A DNA stretch of 64,000 nt, taken from NCBI GenBank assembly GCA_030533445.1, contig CM060078.1, forward strand, positions 25,421,091-25,485,090, in the 5' to 3' direction. Position numbers and translations under genes: made by a program. This stretch comes from Cyprinodon diabolis. Its lineage: Eukaryota > Chordata > Actinopteri > Cyprinodontiformes > Cyprinodontidae. Shown piece by piece: positions 57,731 to 64,000 of the stretch (positions are counted from its first letter, which is position 1; the number at the start of each line of letters is the position of its first letter). The notes under the pieces are model-generated. The model was given only the letters and a program-made list of their open reading frames with translations. It was not told where the DNA came from and ran no database searches.

Positions 57731-60700
57731 GTGGGTCCAGAGATTTCAGTCTACAAACTGACCAAAAATGGTGACTCTAGCTATAAATATGTGGCCGTGA
57801 GGGCGAGTTTAAAATGTTTTTTTGTGTTTAAAAAACGCCTGCCTCACACTCTAGCTTTTCAGTTGCTCCACTCTAGCAGGCTGGATTTTGCTAAAACTTT
57901 GTGGCGCTTGAGGTCTGATTATACAAGAACCGTAGCAGTTATCAACATACCGTCTTCAGTTTTAAATAGACGAAGGATTTATCTACAAACTGAGCTTCAA
58001 ACTGTTTTTCTAGGTGAATGTATGCCGACACAGTGAAGTGCTGTTTTTTATGCTTTTTTTTTCCTCTCCCCATTCATTTCCTATGGGATTTTTTTGCGAC
58101 GTTTTCGCTAATAATTCGCAAACCTTCGGACTAATGAGAAAGTTTTATACAAGCACACATCACCCCATTGGTCCCGACGCGTGTGCCAACTTTGGGCCCG
58201 ATCCGCCAAACCGTGCGGGACTAGTTACGCGCCGAAGTTTTGGGTATACGGGAGAATTATAATAATAATAATAATACGCGGAATAAATATGTGCAATAGT
58301 AGTAGGTGGGCCATGCCTTCGGCATGTGGCCCCCCAAATAATACGCGGAATAAATATGTGCAATAGTAGTAGGTGGGCCATGCCTTCGGCATGTGGCCCC
58401 CCAATAACTAGAAAATTTCTAAAGAAATTTTGAGGGGGGCCACCTACTGCCCGTCTGGGGAACCGGGCCAATACGGCCCTGGCAAGTGACGTCGGGGCTC
58501 CCCAGACCAACTGCTTACGCCTTTGAGGGCTGCTGAGGGAAGGAAAGAGGGCAAGTTCATGGGCAAAGAGAGCTGTGTGCCACTTGTGCTGAAATCTGGG
58601 AAATAGACGTGCACAGCGTATGATGCACAAGGGTAATATGGGTTGTCCATATTGAAACACAGTGGGTAAAGCCCAGTTTGCGGGCTTCGCCCGCCTTCTG
58701 GGATCCATCTCAGTGAAGAAAAAAATCACCAATGGCGGGCTCTGCCCGCCTTCTAAGAGCCATTGCAGTGATGAAATCACCAATGGCGGGCTCCGCCCGC
58801 CTGCTAAGAGCCATTGCAGTGATGTAATCACCTTTGGCGGGCTCCGCCCGCCTGTTACCATTGGCGGGCTCCGCCCGCCTTCTAAGAGCCATTGCAGTGA
58901 TGAAATCACCAATGGCAATGAGCAATATGCCAGAATGTATGAGTGTGTATAAGGAAGAGGCTTTTATTCTGTAGAGTCCTTGTAGTCTTATTTTGAAAGT
59001 CTATCATGAATGTGCATCAAAAGATGGGTCACGCCCAGCAGTGATATAGAATCCATTTCCAAATGTTAAATCACTGGTTTTCCATGTTATTAGGTGAATA
59101 GTTGCTGTATTACAGAGTAAATGGGAGACTTTTATTGTGAAATTTGCTCTGGGTGTGTTTTGAAAAGGTCACTAGAGTCTAATAAAAACAACCTGGAAGA
59201 GTTTGGGTCATAATGTTGAGCCATTTGCATCAATTAATGCATTAGTATAATCTAGAGGCTTTTATTTTGTAGGGTCCCTGGAGTCTTATTTTGAAAGTCC
59301 AACAGAGTTGTGTTTATAGAAAATGTTCAGACCCGTCAATGATAGTTGATTACTTTCCAATCGTTAAATCACTCTTTTTCCATGTTATTAGGGCAGTAGA
59401 TGAAGCGGAAATGGGAGGCTTTTATTTTGAAATTTGCTATAGGGTGTGTTTTAAACAGTCTCCTAGAGTCTATTCTCTAAAACGGGGTTGAGTTTGGGTC
59501 ATAATGTTGAGCCATATAGGGCAATAAATATATGTAAAAAATATAGAGGCTTTTATTTTGTAGGGTCCCTGGAGTCTTATTTTGAAAGTCTATCAGTGCT
59601 GAGTGGCAAGGGAAGTGTCATGGACAGCAGTCATATAGTATCCATTTCCCAATGTTAAATCAGTCCTTTCACCCTCCATTAGATTAATATGTGCTGTTTA
59701 AAACAGCAGAGGTAAAATCTGTTTGAAGCTTGGTAACCTTGACAACGCTTAACGAGCCTCTCACTGACACAGACAACAGCTGCACTCACTATTGGTTTCT
59801 TCTTCCCAGGCTTTTTTGTATGGGAAGAACGGCACCGAACAAACGACTACTGATCAAAAACCGTATGAGTTATTCAAAAAACATTTTCACCATGAGCATC
59901 AGCAATCCTTCGACTCCAACTATACCAACTTTGGTGTATGTGTGTCATTCAGAAAAATATTTATGACGAGTTGAAAACACATAGTCTGATTCGTTTCTCT
60001 CCCATCTTCAGCTCAAAAAGAATAGAGAAAGGCTGAAACTCTCATCGACTTTAGGTTGGTCTGGAGGGTTTTTAAGGAAAAGTATTAATCCTACCGTAAT
60101 TCCGAAGACATTGTGTGAGTCCAGAGGTTTCAGTCTACAAACTGACCAAAAATGGTGACTGTAGCTCCAAATATGTGGCCGTGAGGGCGAGAATAAGATG
60201 TTTGATCTTAAAAAAATGGCCGCCTCACACTAAGATTTCAGCAGCTGCACTCTAGCAGGCTGCTGCAGAAGCTAACTGTCAGCTAGCTTCCAGGTGCTTA
60301 CCCTCCGAACAAACGACTGCTGAGCAAAAACCGTAAAAGATATCTGAAAAATTCTTTCAGTGAAAGCAACATCTATCCTTTGTCTCAGACTGGGGTAACC
60401 TTCATGTCTGTAGGTCTTTCACAACCCAAAACGAAGCACAAACAAAATGGTTGGCCCACCTGCTCCTCCCTTTCTTTTAACTGCAGGACCTCACTCTCAC
60501 TCACCTTTTAGCTGCTAAAGCACCCCTCCGAACAAACGACTGCTGAGTAAAAACCGTAAAAGGTATCTGAAAAATTCTTTTTATCTAAGCGACAGCTATA
60601 TCTTGTCTTCGATTGGAGTAACTTTCATGGCTGTAGGTCATCTACAAACTGAATGGGAAGAGAAAGAAAAAGAAAAAACGTTTCATCACACCTAAGCTTC

Positions 60701-61040
60701 TAATTGAGCTAGCTGCAGCAGGTCACTGTCACTCAGCTTTCAGCTGCTTAAAATGTCCTCCGAACAAACGACTGCTGAGCAAAAACCGTATGAGTTATTC
60801 AAAATATTTTTTCACCGTGAGCGTCAGCCATCCTTCGACTCCAACTATGCCAACTTTGGTGTATGTGTGTCATTCAGAAAAATATTTATGACGAGTTTAA
60901 AACACATAGTCTGATTCGTTTTTCTCCCCTCTTCTGCTCCAAAACCAATGAAAAACGGCTCTGATTTTCATCGACTTTAGGTCGGTCTGGAGGGTTTTTA
61001 AGGAAAAGTATTAATCCTACCGTAATTCCGAAGATATTGT
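57731..61040. repeat. Unit U19 (3,310 bp, two cassettes)
   Basis: Two cassettes at 58259-58406. D (58679-58916) starts TTTGCGGGCTTCG and continues CTTCTGGGATCC, shared only with neighbouring U20. Near 60735-60744 F3 switches from the common type to the type otherwise seen only in U1 and U16. Confidence 0.95.
58259..58406. repeat. Hairpin cassette array B in U19 (two copies)
   Basis: Two cassettes. The junction between them reads CCCCCCAAATAATACGCGG, with one extra A, the only non-triplet step I saw among the cassette junctions. Confidence 0.9.
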
Positions 61041-64000
61041 GTGGGTCCAGAGATTTCAGTCTACAAACTGACCAAAAATGGTGACTCTAGCTATAAATAT
61101 GTGGCCGTGAGGGCGAGTTTAAAATGTTTTTTTGTGTTTAAAAAACGCCTGCCTCACACTCTAGCTTTTCAGTTGCTCCACTCTAGCAGGCTGGATTTTG
61201 CTAAAACTTTGTGGCGCTTGAGGTCTGATTATACAAAAACCGTAGCAGTTATCAACATACCGTCTTCAGTTTTAAATAGACGAAGGATTTATCTACAAAC
61301 TGAGCTTCAAACTGTTTTTCTAGGTGAATGTATGCCGACACAGTGAAGTGCTGTTTTTTATGCTTTTTTTTTCCTCTCCCCATTCATTTCCTATGGGATT
61401 TTTTTGCGACGTTTTCGCTAATAATTCGCAAACCTTTGGACTAATGAGAAAGTTTTATACAAGCACACATCACCCCATTGGTCCCGACGCGTGTGCCAAC
61501 TTTGGGCCCGATCCGCCAAACCGTGCGGGACTAGTTACGCGCCGAAGTTTTGGGTATACGGGAGAATTATAATAATAACTAGAAAATTTCTAAAGAAATT
61601 TTGAGGGGGGCCACCTACTGCCCGTCTGGGGAACCGGGCCAATACGGCCCTGGCAAGTGACGTCGGGGCTCCCCAGACCAACTGCTTACGCCTTTGAGGG
61701 CTGCTGAGGGAAGGAAAGAGGGCAAGTTCATGGGCAAAGAGAGCTGTGTGCCACTTGTGCTGAAATCTGGGAAATAGACGTGCACAGCGTATGATGCACA
61801 AGGGTAATATGGGTTGTCAATATTGAAACACAGTGGGTAAAGCCAAGTTTGCGGGCTTCGCCCGCCTTCTGGGATCCATCTCAGTGAAGAAAAAAATCAC
61901 CAATGGCGGGCTCTGCCCGCCTTCTAAGAGCCATTGCAGTGATGAAATCACCAATGGCGGGCTCCGCCCGCCTGCTAAGAGCCATTGCAGTGATGTAATC
62001 ACCTTTGGCGGGCTCCGCCCGCCTGTTACCATTGGCGGGCTCCGCCCGCCTTCTAAGAGCCATTGCAGTGATGAAATCACCAATGGCAATGAGCAATATG
62101 CCAGAATGTATGAGTGTGTATAAGGAAGAGGCTTTTATTCTGTAGAGTCCTTGTAGTCTTATTTTGAAAGTCTATCATGAATGTGCATCAAAAGATGGGT
62201 CACGCCCAGCAGTGATATAGAATCCATTTCCAAATGTTAAATCACTGGTTTTCCATGTTATTAGGTGAATAGTTGCTGTATTACAGAGTAAATGGGAGAC
62301 TTTTATTGTGAAATTTGCTCTGGGTGTGTTTTGAAAAGGTCACTAGAGTCTAATAAAAACAACCTGGAAGAGTTTGGGTCATAATGTTGAGCCATTTGCA
62401 TCAATTAATGCATTAGTATAATCTAGAGGCTTTTATTTTGTAGGGTCCCTGGAGTCTTATTTTGAAAGTCCAACAGAGTTGTGTTTATAGAAAATGTTCA
62501 GACCCGTCAATGATAGTTGATTACTTTCCAATCGTTAAAACACTCTTTTTCCATGTTATTAGGGCAGTAGATGAAGCGGAAATGGGAGGCTTTTATTTTG
62601 AAATTTGCTATAGGGTGTGTTTTAAACAGTCTCCTAGAGTCTATTCTCTAAAACGGGGTTGAGTTTGGGTCATAATGTTGAGCCATATAGGGCAATAAAT
62701 ATATGTAAAAAATATAGAGGCTTTTATTTTGTAGGGTCCCTGGAGTCTTATTTTGAAAGTCTATCAGTGCTGAGTGGCAAGGGAAGTGTCATGGACAGCA
62801 GTCATATAGTATCCATTTCCCAATGTTAAATCAGTCCTTTCACCCTCCATTAGATTAATATGTGCTGTTTAAAACAGCAGAGGTAAAATCTGTTTGAAGC
62901 TTGGTAACCTTGACAACGCTTAACGAGCCTCTCACTGACACAGACAACAGCTGCACTCACTATTGGTTTCTTCTTCCCAGGCTTTTTTGTATGGGAAGAA
63001 CGGCACCGAACAAACGACTACTGATCAAAAACCGTATGAGTTATTCAAAAAACATTTTCACCATGAGCATCAGCAATCCTTCGACTCCAACTATACCAAC
63101 TTTGGTGTATGTGTGTCATTCAGAAAAATATTTATGACGAGTTGAAAACACATAGTCTGATTCGTTTCTCTCCCATCTTCAGCTCAAAAAGAATAGAGAA
63201 AGGCTGAAACTCTCATCGACTTTAGGTTGGTCTGGAGGGTTTTTAAGGAAAAGTATTAATCCTACCGTAATTCCGAAGACATTGTGTGAGTCCAGAGGTT
63301 TCAGTCTACAAACTGACCAAAAATGGTGACTGTAGCTCCAAATATGTGGCCGTGAGGGCGAGAATAAGATGTTTGATCTTAAAAAAATGGCCGCCTCACA
63401 CTAAGATTTCAGCAGCTGCACTCTAGCAGGCTGCTGCAGAAGCTAACTGTCAGCTAGCTTCCAGGTGCTTACCCTCCGAACAAACGACTGCTGAGCAAAA
63501 ACCGTAAAAGATATCTGAAAAATTCTTTCAGTGAAAGCAACATCTATCCTTTGTCTCAGACTGGGGTAACCTTCATGTCTGTAGGTCTTTCACAACCCAA
63601 AACGAAGCACAAACAAAATGGTTGGCCCACCTGCTCCTCCCTTTGTTTGAACTGCAGGACCTCACTCTCACTCACCTTTTAGCTGCTAAAGCACCCCTCC
63701 GAACAAACGACTGCTGAGTAAAAACCGTAAAAGGTATCTGAAAAATTCTTTTTATCTAAGCGACAGCTATATCTTGTCTTCAATTGGAGTAACTTTCATG
63801 GCTGTAGGTCATCTACAAACTGAATGGGAAGAGAAAGAAAAAGAAAAAAACGTTTCATCACACCTAAGCTTCTAATTGAGCTAGCTGCAGCAGGTCACTG
63901 TCACTCAGCTTTCAGGTGCTTAAAATGTCCTCCGAACAAACGACTGCTGAGCAAAAACCGTATGAGTTATTCAAAAAATTTTTTCACCGTGAGCGTCAGT
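61041..64000. repeat. Unit U20 (first 2,960 bp; cut by the window edge)
   Basis: Empty cassette site with one extra TAA. D is 61850-62087. GGTTGTCAATATT near 61813 breaks one pair of the short hairpin upstream of D, and the first GC hairpin lost its outer pair. Rare variants near 62538 and 63845 match U2. The window ends inside L2. Confidence 0.95.

Larger units (their letters stand above)
1..64000. repeat. Tandem array (macrosatellite) of ~3.2-kb units
   Basis: The landmark GTGGGTCCAGAGATTTCAG recurs in the same orientation at 154, 3592, 6761, 10137, 13308, 16450, 19619, 22712, 25754, 29100, 32216, 35456, 38697, 41866, 45103, 48337, 51505, 54658, 57731 and 61041, and the sequence between landmarks is nearly the same each time. 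Mean spacing is about 3,205 bp. Length differences are explained almost entirely by two hairpin repeat arrays inside the unit. Neither array edge is in the window, so total size is unknown. No flanking single-copy DNA, telomeric repeat or intact mobile element is visible. Biological role and host species are not determined; fish origin is a guess from general repeat style. Confidence 0.97.

Noticed and set aside
1..64000. Tandem rDNA, 5S, snRNA, histone or miR-430-type cluster
   Set aside because: I looked for characteristic 5S internal promoter, U1/U2/U6, and miR-430 seed-containing sequences and found none in the unit.

Overview
The whole 64-kb window is one head-to-tail tandem array. A unit of about 3.17 kb (range 3,042 to 3,438 bp) is repeated: the last 153 bp of one unit, 19 complete units (U1 to U19), and 2,960 bp of U20, which runs off the right edge. 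I cut units at the conserved sequence GTGGGTCCAGAGATTTCAG; this boundary is arbitrary. All units are on the same strand and differ by scattered substitutions, small indels and copy-number changes in two embedded hairpin repeats. I found no convincing protein-coding gene, rRNA, tRNA, snRNA, transposase, reverse transcriptase or CRISPR array. 64 kb with no gene and nested satellite structure indicates a eukaryotic genome. The TAA-flanked short hairpin cassettes remind me of short repeats common in teleost fish genomes, so a fish is my best guess, from memory and unverified.

Every unit has the same order, given here on U2 (3592-6760): the tail of a long block (L2) carrying a TATAAATA motif; a 373-bp leader with no internal repeat; a TAA microsatellite that holds 0 to 4 copies of a 66-69 bp hairpin cassette (region B; 16 cassettes in 8 of 20 units); a 271-bp segment with several inverted repeats (region C); a 51-bp-period minisatellite whose core is GGCGGGC-TCC-GCCCGCC (region D; 2 to 5 GC hairpins per unit, 89 in all); three copies of a ~295-bp AT-rich subrepeat (E1 to E3, the third shortened); a 105-bp spacer; and four blocks that each begin with the same ~30-bp module (L1 of 428 bp, F2 of 223 bp, F3 of 232 bp, and L2 of 434 bp, which crosses into the next unit). 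So the unit was itself built by internal duplication before it was amplified.

Unit-to-unit variation is mosaic. Linked variants recur in units that are not neighbours (U1 and U16; U7, U15 and U17; U4, U10 and U18; U2 and U20). U8 and U9 share a divergent C-D-E1 segment, U14 holds another divergent segment, and U19 shows a visible switch between two sequence types. This is the pattern expected from unequal crossing-over plus gene conversion. Within nearly identical units the B and D hairpin arrays still differ, so they change fastest.

The feature most worth a second look is the B-C-D zone, where about ten inverted repeats lie within 0.5-0.8 kb of every unit. It could be a structured non-coding transcript, a cruciform-prone recombination zone, or simply an unstable satellite; sequence alone does not decide. 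The only promoter-like signal is the TATA motif in L2, absent from its paralogous position in L1.
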